NCBI GenBank assembly: GCA_002299495.1
Contig: DBNZ01000197.1
Coordinates: 7,331 to 13,157, forward strand
Direction: 5' to 3'
DNA length: 5,827 nt
DNA from: Methylococcaceae bacterium UBA659
Lineage (GTDB): Bacteria > Pseudomonadota > Gammaproteobacteria > Methylococcales > Methylomonadaceae
In this document: positions 1 through 5,827 of the stretch, piece after piece
Layout of the letters: every line of letters begins with the position of its first letter
Position numbering within the stretch: position 1 is the stretch's first letter
Made by a program: the position numbers and the translations under genes
Notes under the pieces: model-generated
Told to the model about the DNA's origin: nothing
Seen by the model: the letters and a program-made list of their open reading frames with translations, nothing else
Database searches by the model: none

Positions 1-2
1 GC

Positions 3-59
3 CGAGAGCCAGTCGCAGCACATACGCCTTTCGACCCGCGCAAGGCGAACGGAGGTTAA
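3..59 (+). CDS. Possible 3' end of an unidentified upstream gene (partial)
   Basis: One frame is open from the left edge to a TAA at 57-59 and would end in ...AAHTPFDPRKANGG. Nothing in these 18 residues identifies a family. The other two + frames are also open to the edge (stops near 64-66 and 107-109), so the choice of frame is a guess based on composition and on ending before glk. If real, the gene would lie 55 bp upstream of glk on the same strand and could be co-transcribed with it. Confidence 0.2.
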   Translation, partial: REPVAAHTPFDPRKANGG

Positions 60-114
60 AACTTAATAAGGCCGGATCAATAAATAACCATAACCCCGAT
101 GAGGCGTGACCTAA

Positions 115-1128
115 ATGATTTTAGCAGGCGACATTGGCGGCACTAAAACGGTGCTGGCCTTATATCAAAAACAAACCGACGGCGGTTTACAATGCCTGCG
201 CGAACAAACTTTTGCTAGCCAGGAATTTACCCAATTTGACGCGGTGCTAAGCGCGTTCCTGCCTTCTGCGACGGCCCTAGAGTCCGCCTGCTTCGGTATC
301 GCAGGTCCCGTGGTCAACCAACGCTGCCAAACCACCAACCTGCCGTGGCTAGTGGACGCCGAACCACTCAAGCAACGGTTAGGTATTGCACGGGTGCAAT
401 TGCTTAATGACTTGGAGGCGACGGCCTTAGGCATGTTGGCGTTGCCCGCACCAGACCTGGTGGAATTAAACCCAAATGCACGGACTCAAGTCGGCAATAT
501 CGCCGTGATCGCCGCCGGAACCGGCTTAGGCGAGGCTATTTTGCACTGGGATGGACAACAACACCTGCCGGTTGCCACCGAAGGCGGGCACTGCGATTTT
601 GCCCCGCAATCCCCACAACAAGATGGGCTGTTAGCGTATCTACGCAAGCATTTCCCTGCACATGTCAGCTACGAGCGCATCTTGTCCGGGCCGGGTTTCG
701 GTCATTTATACGATTTTCTCCGTGACAGCCAATTTGCCCCGCCTTGCCCCGCCGTGTTCGATACCCATGAAAGGGATAGGAACGCGGTGATCTCACGCTT
801 GGGCTTGAACGATGAAGACGCTCTTTGCACCGAAGCGGTGCGTATGTTTGTTGAAATCTACGGCGCGGAAGCCGGCAATTTGGCCTTGAAATCGTTGGCG
901 GTAGGCGGCGTTTTCATCGGCGGCGGTATCGGCCCGAAAATCCGCCCTAAGTTAGAAAGCGGTATTTTTATGCAGGCCTTCAAAAACAAAGGCCGGTTTT
1001 TACCCTTGCTGGATACCGTCTCTGTCAAGCTATCGCTGAATCCGCATACCCCGTTGATTGGGGCAAGCCGTTTTTTTGCTGGAACGCAGCATAAATTTCT
1101 GGGTGGCGGTCAGGTTCGAACGGGTTAA
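115..1128 (+). CDS. glk: Glucokinase (Glk family, hexokinase/actin-like fold)
   Basis: Cytoplasmic ATP-dependent kinase converting glucose to glucose-6-phosphate, the entry to glycolysis, the Entner-Doudoroff route or the pentose phosphate pathway. The 337-residue product begins with the phosphate-binding motif DIGGTK (residues 6-11). It then has LLND (96-99), whose Asp is the expected catalytic base, the second phosphate loop AAGTGLGEA (133-141), the sugar-binding stretch EGGHCDFAP (156-164), SGPGFGHLYDF (191-201) and the glycine-rich adenosine segment GGVFIGGGIGPK (264-275). This order matches the bacterial Glk family (Pfam Glucokinase) rather than ROK kinases, because no ROK-type CxCGxxGC zinc motif is present. 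The length is slightly above the usual ~320, with the excess in a short C-terminal tail. The ATG at 115 is preceded by GAGG at 101-104 (10-nt spacing), and the DIGGTK motif sits at the N-terminus as expected, so the start is well supported. No promoter is obvious in the 55 bp upstream, so co-transcription with a gene to the left is possible. Confidence 0.93.
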   Translation: MILAGDIGGTKTVLALYQKQTDGGLQCLREQTFASQEFTQFDAVLSAFLPSATALESACFGIAGPVVNQRCQTTNLPWLVDAEPLKQRLGIARVQLLNDLEATALGMLALPAPDLVELNPNARTQVGNIAVIAAGTGLGEAILHWDGQQHLPVATEGGHCDFAPQSPQQDGLLAYLRKHFPAHVSYERILSGPGFGHLYDFLRDSQFAPPCPAVFDTHERDRNAVISRLGLNDEDALCTEAVRMFVEIYGAEAGNLALKSLAVGGVFIGGGIGPKIRPKLESGIFMQAFKNKGRFLPLLDTVSVKLSLNPHTPLIGASRFFAGTQHKFLGGGQVRTG

Positions 1129-1193
1129 AAATCGTAGGGGCGGCGCTGTTACCGTTACCGTGACATTAAATACCTAGAGTACCTTTCCCGAAT

Positions 1194-1212
1194 CGCTGCC
1201 GTGGCGGCGGCG
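1194..1212 (+). terminator. GC-rich hairpin downstream of glk, possible weak terminator
   Basis: CGCTGCCG (1194-1201) pairs with CGGCGGCG (1205-1212) over 8 bp including one G·U, around a 3-nt loop (TGG). It lies 65 bp after the glk stop in the gap between glk and the convergent relA. The T-rich part downstream (GTTGTTT, 1217-1223) is displaced and interrupted, so this is a poor match to a classical intrinsic terminator. It could instead be a simple pausing hairpin. Confidence 0.3.
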
Positions 1213-1234
1213 CGGCGTTGTTTCGATGCCGTAG

Positions 1235-1267
1235 AAAAAATTTTTTGCAAATAAAATCAATCAATTG
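1235..1267 (+). promoter_or_regulatory. Candidate IHF binding site with upstream A/T tract
   Basis: The 13 bases 1255-1267 (AATCAATCAATTG) match the IHF consensus WATCAANNNNTTR at every fixed position. Just upstream lies a symmetrical A6T6 tract (1235-1246), the kind of A/T element that often flanks strong IHF sites. The consensus is short and degenerate enough to occur by chance, and the place, between two convergent genes, is unusual for a regulatory site. TTGACA at 1265-1270 resembles a -35 box but has no matching -10 at 16-18 bp. Confidence 0.3.
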
Positions 1268-1392
1268 ACAGCATTCAACGGATGTCTTCCCGCACCTACT
1301 GGATGCTAGGCAACAGTTAGGCTGACATTGGGCCGCTGCATTTCACGATTACCAGAAATCCCGTTCATTAGGAAAAATCCCCCGGCACCCTG

Positions 1393-3504
1393 TCAGGTTT
1401 TCCTCTTGACATCAATCACTTCGGGGATACAGCTTAATTTACCTAAAACTTGGCTTAACCGGTCGGCGTTTTCTACTTGGATGGTCAGTTTCAGCGTCGA
1501 GGAAAAATCGGGATGGGTTTCCATGTTGGCATGGGTGGTGTGAATTTTGGCTTGCGCCAACACATGCATCACATCAGGCATCAGGGTTTGGGTGCTGTAA
1601 GCCTTGATCACGATAGTGACAGAATGACTGGATTTGCCCGCCCCCCAACTGACCGGAACCAACCGGACGTGTTTTTCTGGGCTTAATCCCAAAATATTAG
1701 GGCAATCCAGCCTATGCACCGTAACGCCTTTTTTGTGGGAAATATAGCCAATAACCGGGTCGCCTGGTACTGGGGAGCAACAACTCGCAAAGTGCGTTAG
1801 TACGTTATCGACACCATTGACTGACACCGATGAGGGGGTAAGTTTTTTCTTGAACGGCTTGCCAAACAGTTTTTTTTCTTCAAACCCGGGTATCTTGAAA
1901 TACGCCGCCAGTTGCGCCGGGCTGATGTCGCTGCGACCTAAGGCTTCCAAAAACTTGTCGGTGCTGGCTTGTTTAAACTGTTTGGCCAGCACGGTCAAAT
2001 TAGGCGGTTTGATCCCAAGGCGCTGTACTTCCTGGTCCAAAACGACCTTCCCGGCAGCAATATTTTGATTCTGTTGTTGGTTCTTAAACCAGCTTTTGAC
2101 CTTGCTGATAGCCATCGCCGATTTTAGATATCCAAGGTTAGGGTCGATCCAATTGCGGTTTGGCGCACCCTCCTTGACAGTCAGTATTTCGACCCGTTCG
2201 CCTGATTTCAACGGGTAAGTGAGCGGTACTATCCGACCGTTAACCTTAGCGCCACGGCAGCGGTGGCCAATTTCAGTATGGACGGCATAGGCGAAGTCCA
2301 ATACCGTAGAGCCTTTCACCAAATCCAGCAGCAGCCCCTTCGGGGTCAGGACGTAGACCCGGTCAGAGAACAATTCGTTGTGGAAGCTTGCTTGCGACAA
2401 TTCCTCATTGCCCCTTTCTGCCAACAACTTCCGCAACGAAGCGATGCTTTTTTCCACCGCCGCGTTATGTTTGCCGCCTTCTTTGTAAGACCAATGCGCC
2501 GCTACGCCTAATTCGGCGTATTCGTGCATTTTACGGGTGCGGATTTGTACTTCGATGCACTTGCCGTCCGGGTCTAAAATCACCGTGTGCAGGGATTGGT
2601 AGCCGTTTTCTTTGGGATTGGCAATATAATCGTCAAATTCCTTGGGGATATATTGCCAAGTGGCATGCACAAAACCCAAGACTGCGTAACAAGCCGACAG
2701 GTTGTCGACCATAACCCGCACCGCCAGCAAATCATGCAACTCGTCGATACCAACATGTTTCCATTGCATTTTCTTCCAAATGCTATAAATGTGCTTGGGG
2801 CGGCCCGTTATTTCAGCGGGTATGCCTTCCTGGGTTAATATCTCCTGCAACAACTGGATAAAACGACCGATGGTTTGTTCGCGCTCCGCGCGTTTATCGG
2901 CCAAGGACTTCGCTATCTGCTGGTAAGCCTGGGGCTTAAGGTAACGGAACGCCATGTCCTCCAGTTGCCATTTCAACTGATGGATGCCCATGCGGTTGGC
3001 AATCGGCGCATAAATGTCCAATGTTTCCTGGGCGATAAAACCGCGCATTTCGCAGGATTCACGCGCCAACAGTTGTAACCGCTTGACCCGAAAAGCCAGC
3101 TTTATCAGCACGGAACGGACGTCTTCGGTCATGGACAACAGCATCCTGCGTAAATTTTCCGCTTGACTGGGCTTATCCGCCATATCCAGGGAGTATATGG
3201 AGAAGGTGTTCAGCCAGTTGACATCTTTGACCAAGGCCGCTACGGTGTCGCCGAACAACCCTTTTATGTCGGGCTTAGGGTCTAATTTAGAAACCCGGGA
3301 GTCGCTCAATATTGCGGCCAGCAAGGTCTTCAAATCCACGTTAAACCCTTTCAAAATCGCCGCTACTTCAATGCCTTTAGGTCGGTCATAACCGGGGTCT
3401 TCAGGAATTTGGGCAATAATTGACAGGGCTTTTTGAATTTGCGAAGAATCGGCAGCTGAAAATCCATCGCATAATAACCCGCTGGTTTCGTTTGATTTTT
3501 TCAT
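1393..3504 (-). CDS. relA: GTP pyrophosphokinase RelA, (p)ppGpp synthetase with degenerate hydrolase domain
   Basis: Ribosome-associated stringent-response enzyme transferring pyrophosphate from ATP to GTP/GDP to make (p)ppGpp when uncharged tRNA accumulates. The product is 703 residues, a little shorter than E. coli RelA (744), mostly at the N-terminus. Domains in order are a pseudo-hydrolase HD domain (about 25-165), the synthetase (about 205-345), TGS (381-442), a helical region (about 450-540), the conserved Cys/His region with CC at 575-576 plus H597 and C601, and a C-terminal ACT domain (about 627-700). Synthetase landmarks are GRPKHIYSIW (234-243), D258, GYQSLHT (301-307) and E318 in EVQIRT. 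EFDD (289-292) is the EXDD signature of monofunctional RelA, as opposed to RXKD in bifunctional Rel/SpoT. The hydrolase HDxxED motif is replaced by SDSRVSK (67-73), so no ppGpp hydrolysis is expected and a separate SpoT should exist elsewhere. The ATG at 3504 is the only Met before residue 121, and an in-frame TAG lies at 3516-3514. No Shine-Dalgarno is seen before it. The gene is divergent from the HD-GYP gene. Confidence 0.95.
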   Translation of the reverse strand: MKKSNETSGLLCDGFSAADSSQIQKALSIIAQIPEDPGYDRPKGIEVAAILKGFNVDLKTLLAAILSDSRVSKLDPKPDIKGLFGDTVAALVKDVNWLNTFSIYSLDMADKPSQAENLRRMLLSMTEDVRSVLIKLAFRVKRLQLLARESCEMRGFIAQETLDIYAPIANRMGIHQLKWQLEDMAFRYLKPQAYQQIAKSLADKRAEREQTIGRFIQLLQEILTQEGIPAEITGRPKHIYSIWKKMQWKHVGIDELHDLLAVRVMVDNLSACYAVLGFVHATWQYIPKEFDDYIANPKENGYQSLHTVILDPDGKCIEVQIRTRKMHEYAELGVAAHWSYKEGGKHNAAVEKSIASLRKLLAERGNEELSQASFHNELFSDRVYVLTPKGLLLDLVKGSTVLDFAYAVHTEIGHRCRGAKVNGRIVPLTYPLKSGERVEILTVKEGAPNRNWIDPNLGYLKSAMAISKVKSWFKNQQQNQNIAAGKVVLDQEVQRLGIKPPNLTVLAKQFKQASTDKFLEALGRSDISPAQLAAYFKIPGFEEKKLFGKPFKKKLTPSSVSVNGVDNVLTHFASCCSPVPGDPVIGYISHKKGVTVHRLDCPNILGLSPEKHVRLVPVSWGAGKSSHSVTIVIKAYSTQTLMPDVMHVLAQAKIHTTHANMETHPDFSSTLKLTIQVENADRLSQVLGKLSCIPEVIDVKRKT

Positions 3505-3539
3505 GGATGGATACTAAAAGATGTGGTCACATCAAACAT
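3501..3539 (-). other. Mini-ORF overlapping the relA start (possible leader peptide)
   Basis: A 12-codon frame (MFDVTTSFSIHP) starts at ATG 3539-3537 and ends at TGA 3503-3501, overlapping the relA ATG as ATGA. This arrangement is typical of translational coupling and could compensate for the missing Shine-Dalgarno before relA. The mini-ORF itself has no ribosome binding site (the bases before it are C-rich), so it may well be chance. Confidence 0.15.
3520..3533. promoter_or_regulatory. Palindrome GATGTG-GT-CACATC just upstream of relA, possible operator
   Basis: Two perfect 6-bp inverted arms, GATGTG and CACATC, flank a 2-bp centre, placed 16-29 bp before the relA start codon, where a Shine-Dalgarno or repressor site would lie. 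The inner TGTG/CACA is reminiscent of CRP/FNR-family half-sites, but the spacing is far too short for a normal CRP site. As RNA it could fold as a 5-bp stem with a GACC loop on the relA strand. The function is inferred only from symmetry and position. Confidence 0.3.
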
Positions 3540-3599
3540 GGGGGCGAGGCGGCTACTAGCGGGCTTACATCCTTATAGCGCTTGCATTAAAAAGCCTTT

Positions 3600-3626
3600 A
3601 AAAAAGCGGTTAAAAAAATGACCGCT
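3600..3626 (-). terminator. Terminator-like hairpin with T-run in the relA leader
   Basis: Reading in the relA direction, AGCGGT (3626-3621) pairs with ACCGCT (3610-3605) around a 10-nt T-rich loop, and the stem is followed directly by five more T residues (3604-3600), making a run of six with the last stem base. This is the form of a short rho-independent terminator. It lies about 96 bp upstream of the relA start codon, and no gene ends just upstream of it on this strand, so it would act inside the relA leader if relA is transcribed from the right half of the intergenic region. The stem is only 6 bp, so strength is uncertain. Confidence 0.4.
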
Positions 3627-3642
3627 GGGTTTTGAAAAACCC
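3627..3642. repeat. Perfect inverted repeat abutting the relA-leader terminator
   Basis: GGGTTTT (3627-3633) and AAAACCC (3636-3642) are perfect 7-bp arms around a 2-bp centre, able to form a 6-bp stem with a 4-nt loop in RNA of either strand. It is directly adjacent to the terminator-like hairpin at 3600-3626 with no intervening base. On the relA strand it comes first, so the two hairpins would form in tandem in the nascent leader. Confidence 0.5.
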
Positions 3643-3650
3643 ATTTCGGC

Positions 3651-3699
3651 AAGCAAGCAATAATTGTCATTTTTCTGCAAAGTTTGTCACAGCTTGCTT
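3651..3699. repeat. Inverted repeat AAGCAAGC...GCTTGCTT enclosing two TTGTCA copies
   Basis: AAGCAAGC (3651-3658) and GCTTGCTT (3692-3699) are perfect 8-bp inverted arms separated by 33 bp. Within the spacer TTGTCA occurs twice (3664-3669 and 3684-3689), exactly 20 bp apart, on the same side of the helix to a first approximation. The placement in the middle of a divergent promoter region suggests a two-site operator for a dimeric regulator, but no known consensus is recognised. Confidence 0.3.
3660..3690 (-). promoter_or_regulatory. Weak candidate sigma-70 promoter for relA
   Basis: On the - strand GTGACA (3690-3685) matches 5 of 6 -35 bases. AATTAT (3665-3660), 19 bp downstream, matches 4 of 6 -10 bases. 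The spacing is longer than ideal. Transcription would start near 3653, giving a leader of about 150 nt that includes both tandem hairpins. This overlaps the inverted repeat at 3651-3699. Confidence 0.2.
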
Positions 3700-3725
3700 T
3701 ACTAACGGTTAAAAGTGCCTATGCT

Positions 3726-3731
3726 TATATT
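3726..3731 (+). promoter_or_regulatory. Candidate -10 box for the HD-GYP gene
   Basis: TATATT matches 5 of 6 bases of the sigma-70 -10 element and lies 27 bp before the start codon, predicting a 5' leader of about 20 nt. No good -35 is found at 16-18 bp (CTAACG or TAACGG), so any promoter here would need an activator. TTGTCA at 3684-3689 is too far away to pair with it. Confidence 0.3.
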
Positions 3732-3758
3732 GCATAAACAAATATCCGGGAATGTAAG

Positions 3759-5096
3759 ATGGCTTTTAAATGGTTTTGGCCTTTTAAACATAAAAAAAAG
3801 TTGTCAGCCGTCAATACACATCAGATCACGGCTGCTGCAAAGCGGTATATCCCGGTCAACCAATTGACCTTAGGCCTGTATGTGGTTGAGTTGGATAGAT
3901 CGTGGTTAGATACGCCTTTTTTGTTCCAAGGTTTTGAAATTAAAACCCACGCCCAAATCCAGGCGCTACAGAATATTTGCGATTATGTCTATATCGATAC
4001 CTCTAAAACCAGGGTAAGCAAACACCCGAGTTTTACTAACAACGCTAAAAATCAACCTGAATTCGGATCAAAGATATTGGGTGCTATTGATTTTCAAAAA
4101 GAACCTCCAAAAAAATTAGGCACATTCCAGTCTGAATTCCCCCGTGCTGAAGCGGTATACAAAAATACCGGGGATTTGATTGAACGCTTCATGAAAACGG
4201 CGGCCAAGCAAGGCAGCATAGATGGCTGGTTAGCAAAGAAAGCCGTTTCCGAGTGCGTCAACAGCGCCTTACATTCGCCAGATGCGCTGTTGTGGATGCT
4301 GCATCTAAAGAATAAAGATGAATATACCGTGCAACATTGCTTGAATGTTTGCGTCTTGGCCATAGTGTTCGCCCGCTATCTAGATTTACCCTATGAAACT
4401 ATTGTCAACCTGGGTGTTTGCGGATTGTTGCACGATATAGGCAACATACTAATACCCGATAACATCCTGAATAAGGAATCAGATTTGACAGAGCAAGAAA
4501 AATGGCTGTTAGAATCACATACCACGCTAGGATACGAACTGCTTAAATCCAGTGAGCATATCCATGCTTCGATTCTTGAGACCGTGCTTGCCCACCATGA
4601 AAACCTTGACGGCAGCGGATATCCTAGGAATCTAAAAAGCAAACAGATTTCTGATTTCACCAAGATCATATCCGTGGTCAACACCTACGATGCGTTGACA
4701 AAAAATAGATTCCCTCACCGAAATACGAACCATCTGGAAGCGATTCAATTGATGAGCAATATGGTCGGGACGCAGTTAGACCGGCGCTTAGTCACTAAAT
4801 TCATTGAATGCCTAGGTGTTTATCCGGCTGGCGCAGTGGTGATGATGACCAATGGCGCCATTGCCATTGTGGTGGAAGTCAATGAAAAAACGAAATTAAG
4901 GCCAAAAGTGGTGATCGTTTTCGACGAACATAAAAAACCCGTCCCGGAAAAGATGATTGACCTATCCAATATGGTGACGGATAGCAACGGTACTATTTAC
5001 ACCATCAAAAATGTAGTCAAGGCCGAAGATTGGCAAGTCGACCGCAATCAGTATTACGAGCAAGGTCTTTTCAAAAAGTCCTTCAATAGGGCCTAG
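3759..5096 (+). CDS. DUF3391–HD-GYP domain protein, cyclic-di-GMP phosphodiesterase family, altered active site
   Basis: A 445-residue protein with the architecture of gammaproteobacterial c-di-GMP phosphodiesterase homologues. The N-terminus MAFKWFWPFKHKKK is aromatic and basic but not a signal peptide. DUF3391 covers about 30-85 (IPVNQLTLGLYVVELDRSWL, TPFLFQGFEI, DYVYID). A less conserved linker is followed by the HD-GYP domain at about 175-350 and a β-rich C-terminal part (355-445). Seen motif residues are H193, H225-D226 in LLHDIGN, H254, H279-H280-E281 and DGSGYP (284-289). Two usual residues are changed: the Lys of HDxGK is Asn229, and the first Asp of the aDxyDAL segment, a metal ligand in characterised HD-GYP enzymes, is Asn308. 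The following TSDRPYR-like segment is TKNRFPHR (314-321). Activity may therefore be reduced, lost or altered, or the protein may act as a sensor. The ATG at 3759 follows GGGA (3748-3751) at 7 nt. An earlier ATG at 3752 is followed at once by a stop. No GGDEF or response-regulator domain is present. Confidence 0.9.
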   Translation: MAFKWFWPFKHKKKLSAVNTHQITAAAKRYIPVNQLTLGLYVVELDRSWLDTPFLFQGFEIKTHAQIQALQNICDYVYIDTSKTRVSKHPSFTNNAKNQPEFGSKILGAIDFQKEPPKKLGTFQSEFPRAEAVYKNTGDLIERFMKTAAKQGSIDGWLAKKAVSECVNSALHSPDALLWMLHLKNKDEYTVQHCLNVCVLAIVFARYLDLPYETIVNLGVCGLLHDIGNILIPDNILNKESDLTEQEKWLLESHTTLGYELLKSSEHIHASILETVLAHHENLDGSGYPRNLKSKQISDFTKIISVVNTYDALTKNRFPHRNTNHLEAIQLMSNMVGTQLDRRLVTKFIECLGVYPAGAVVMMTNGAIAIVVEVNEKTKLRPKVVIVFDEHKKPVPEKMIDLSNMVTDSNGTIYTIKNVVKAEDWQVDRNQYYEQGLFKKSFNRA

Positions 5097-5097
5097 T

Positions 5098-5134
5098 GTT
5101 TGTATTAAAGCCCCTCCTGTGCAAACTGATTTTT
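5098..5134 (+). terminator. Weak stem and T-run after the HD-GYP gene
   Basis: GTTTGT (5098-5103) can pair with GCAAAC (5121-5126), 6 bp including one G·U, and is followed by TGATTTTT ending at 5134. It begins 2 bp after the stop codon. The stem is AU-rich with a 17-nt loop, so it is a marginal terminator. No better one is seen in the 92-bp gap shared with the convergent receptor gene. Confidence 0.2.
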
Positions 5135-5188
5135 CCCATCCGCCTCAAACTTAAACCGACACCTTATCGCTACGACGATTACCGCCCC

Positions 5189-5827
5189 CTACCAATCAAA
5201 ATGGTATTCAATCCCCGCCCAATAAGCCCTAGGGGCACCCGGCCCGATCAAGGTCGTGTTTTGCCAATCCCTTGAATTGTAATTCCATCCGCTAGCGCCG
5301 ATAGTGCCCTGCTGGGCAGGAGAAAACGGATTGACCCCCAAACGACCGGCTGTGGCGTATTCTTGATCGAAGAGATTGTTAATCAGCCCAAAAACGTTCA
5401 ACCCTTTGAGCAACTCATAACGGGTCCTCAGATTAAAGAGGACATAACCGTCTATGCTGCCGGAATCCTTAAATTGCCCTACTTTGACCCGTTCCATTGC
5501 GGTGCCGGTTTCATTCGGACGCTGGATATAATCATAACTGCCTTGGACATGGTCGTTATTTTCGTTGCCCCGGACAAAGACATCGGTTCGCGCCATCATT
5601 TCTAAGCCAAAATCCCATTTTGGCGTCAAATGAACATTCATGGAAGCATTGATATTGTGCAATGGAATCCCCGGCATCCGGTCCCCAGGGTCGATTTGCA
5701 CCATGTCACGGGTCGCCTGCAAAGGGCGTCCCGACGCATCGTACTGCGGCTCCAACGGGGTACTGACAGCCGCGCTGCTGTTATGCGGGCTGATCATAAA
5801 AAGGCTGGACTGGAAGGTGGCTTCCGT
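5189..5827 (-). CDS. TonB-dependent outer-membrane receptor, C-terminal part (cut by window edge)
   Basis: The last 212 residues of a TonB-dependent receptor β-barrel. The frame is open to the right edge (continuing TEATFQSSLF... before the first internal Met), so the true start lies outside. Characteristic features are the PGDRMPGIPLHNINASMNV stretch, alternating strand patterns (LTPKWDFGLEMMARTDVFVRG), the near-terminal GLNVFGLINNLFDQEYAT motif common to the family, and the closing strand AYWAGIEYHFDW. The aromatic C-terminal residue is what the Bam machinery expects, with Trp in place of the more usual Phe. Such receptors import iron chelates, cobalamin, metals or other large ligands using TonB/ExbBD energy, but the substrate cannot be told from the C-terminus alone. 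The plug domain and TonB box lie beyond the window. It converges on the HD-GYP gene with a 92-bp gap, in which no strong terminator for it is visible. Confidence 0.9.
   Translation of the reverse strand, partial: TEATFQSSLFMISPHNSSAAVSTPLEPQYDASGRPLQATRDMVQIDPGDRMPGIPLHNINASMNVHLTPKWDFGLEMMARTDVFVRGNENNDHVQGSYDYIQRPNETGTAMERVKVGQFKDSGSIDGYVLFNLRTRYELLKGLNVFGLINNLFDQEYATAGRLGVNPFSPAQQGTIGASGWNYNSRDWQNTTLIGPGAPRAYWAGIEYHFDW

Noticed and set aside
51..55. Perfect GGAGG Shine-Dalgarno-like sequence
   Set aside because: No ATG, GTG or TTG follows within 4-12 nt. It is more likely part of the end of an upstream gene.
1148..1161. Tandem GTTACC repeat after glk
   Set aside because: Only two copies of 6 bp, which is within chance expectation, and no associated structure.
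1282..1320. Short ORF (12 codons, MSSRTYWMLGNS) in the glk-relA gap
   Set aside because: Too short, no clear ribosome site and no recognisable product.
1371..1403. Inverted GGAAAA...TTTTCC around the relA stop as a terminator
   Set aside because: AT-rich 6-bp arms with a 21-nt loop and no suitable T-run after the stem on the relA strand.
2263..2838. Several open frames on + inside relA
   Set aside because: They lie opposite a clearly conserved RelA reading frame, lack ribosome sites and show no domain similarity.
5162..5181. ATCG...CGAT short inverted repeat as terminator of the receptor gene
   Set aside because: Only 4 bp of stem and no T-run on the - strand.
5363..5605. 80-codon open frame on + inside the TonB receptor gene
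   Set aside because: Shadow of the receptor frame, and its sequence does not resemble a protein family.

Overview
The window looks like ordinary chromosomal DNA of a free-living gammaproteobacterium. A long RelA of the synthetase-only EFDD type, a Glk-family (non-ROK) glucokinase, a DUF3391–HD-GYP protein and a TonB-dependent receptor together fit that class. The overall look (moderate GC, receptor C-terminus, DUF3391 type) is reminiscent of methylotrophic or methanotrophic Methylococcales. That lineage guess is inference and was not tested.

Layout. Bases 1-59 may be the tail of an unidentified upstream gene. glk (glucokinase) runs 115-1128 on +. A convergent gap of 264 bp (1129-1392) holds a GC-rich hairpin, an A6T6 tract and a perfect match to the IHF consensus. 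relA (ppGpp synthetase) runs 3504 to 1393 on -. A divergent, AT-rich intergenic region of 254 bp (3505-3758) separates it from a DUF3391–HD-GYP gene on + (3759-5096). A 92-bp convergent gap follows. The C-terminal 212 residues of a TonB-dependent receptor on - run to the right edge (5189-5827).

How the genes relate. glk feeds glucose into central metabolism and has no visible link to the rest. relA and the HD-GYP gene are divergent and share one control region, which places a (p)ppGpp synthetase next to a protein of the cyclic-di-GMP phosphodiesterase superfamily. Two points deserve attention. The HD-GYP protein has Asn in place of two normally conserved active-site residues (HDIGN instead of HDIGK, and VVNTYDAL instead of the usual aDxyDAL). 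The relA leader contains tandem hairpins, the second followed by a T-run in the relA direction, which looks like an intrinsic terminator upstream of relA and raises the possibility of attenuation. I found no mobile element, CRISPR array, tRNA or rRNA, and no convincing undescribed multi-gene system.
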